A DNA stretch of 64,000 bases, from positions 310,001-374,000 of the forward strand of contig NZ_PGVG01000002.1 in the NCBI RefSeq assembly GCF_002795245.1, written 5' to 3'. This DNA comes from Bradyrhizobium forestalis (GTDB lineage: Bacteria; Pseudomonadota; Alphaproteobacteria; Rhizobiales; Xanthobacteraceae). Of this stretch, positions 63,948 through 64,000 are shown piece after piece. Under the pieces are notes generated by a model, which saw only the letters and a list, made by a program, of their open reading frames with translations, was not told the DNA's origin and searched no databases. The position numbers and the translations under genes are program-made. Position 1 is the stretch's first letter, and each line of letters starts with the position of its first letter.

Positions 63948-64000
63948 TCAGAAGAAGCCGAGCTTCTTCGGGCTATAGCTGACCAGGAGGTTCTTGGTCT
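63948..64000 (-). CDS. Aldehyde dehydrogenase, C-terminal end only
   Basis: Only the last 17 codons are in the window. The frame reads TKNLLVSYSPKKLGFF and then TGA, which is the typical C-terminus of the AcoD/ExaC-type NAD-dependent aldehyde dehydrogenases. The gene continues beyond the right edge. Its position upstream of DUF779 on the same strand is the usual arrangement for this enzyme. Confidence 0.7.
   Translation of the reverse strand, partial: TKNLLVSYSPKKLGFF

Overview
The window looks like a chromosomal segment of a Bradyrhizobium species, or a very close relative in the alphaproteobacterial order Hyphomicrobiales. The reasons are the high GC content, the family make-up (ExoR, FixJ-type regulators, DUF1127, DUF3597, a PDH operon with lipoylated E1-beta), the gene order from argS through tatABC, serS and nlpD to secDF, and interspersed palindromic repeats of the kind I remember from Bradyrhizobium genomes. 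The species cannot be fixed from sequence reading alone. No tRNA, rRNA, IS transposase, prophage or CRISPR array was seen.

Left part (1-18 kb). A truncated acyl-CoA synthetase opens the window. It is followed by small accessory genes (a lipoprotein, two 91-residue GNAT paralogues around an SPW-repeat membrane protein, DUF3597, DUF2189) and a MltB-type lytic transglycosylase. Next come a DUF1127 microprotein, trmFO, an unusual kinase fused to the C-terminal domain of an acyl-CoA synthetase, a CAP-domain protein, a class V aminotransferase and threonine dehydratase. A minus-strand block then encodes yajC-secD-secF plus two genes resembling the complex I assembly factors NDUFAF3 and NDUFAF6.

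Core block (18-33 kb), almost all on the minus strand. In transcription order this is dgt, argS, a SPOR-domain protein, nagZ, scpA, scpB, tatA, tatB, tatC, serS, a small unknown, surE, pcm and nlpD-like. It combines translation, chromosome condensation, Tat export, peptidoglycan recycling and division. Several neighbours overlap by ATGA, which implies translational coupling. erpA, a hybrid histidine kinase and exonuclease III follow.

Middle (36-44 kb). ilvD overlaps an exoR homologue. A repeat-rich island of about 1.35 kb without a credible gene follows (39.24-40.60 kb). Beyond it is a cobalamin riboswitch controlling a TonB-dependent receptor and an unassigned membrane protein that may be a B12 or cobalt permease.

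Right part (44-64 kb). This holds small Cys-rich proteins, an adenylate cyclase, a Slt-type lytic transglycosylase, a cluster of small treble-clef-like proteins, a PAS-kinase/FixJ-type regulator pair plus an orphan receiver, a Bug-type solute-binding protein and threonine synthase. The pyruvate dehydrogenase operon comes last (pdhA-pdhB-DUF5076-deaminase-pdhC-membrane protein-lpd). The window ends with a DUF779 gene and the tail of an aldehyde dehydrogenase.

Most of the window is conserved housekeeping sequence. The parts most likely to hide undescribed biology are the B12-riboswitch locus, the small Cys-rich cluster at 49.4-50.6 kb, the kinase/ANL-domain fusion, and the repeat elements.
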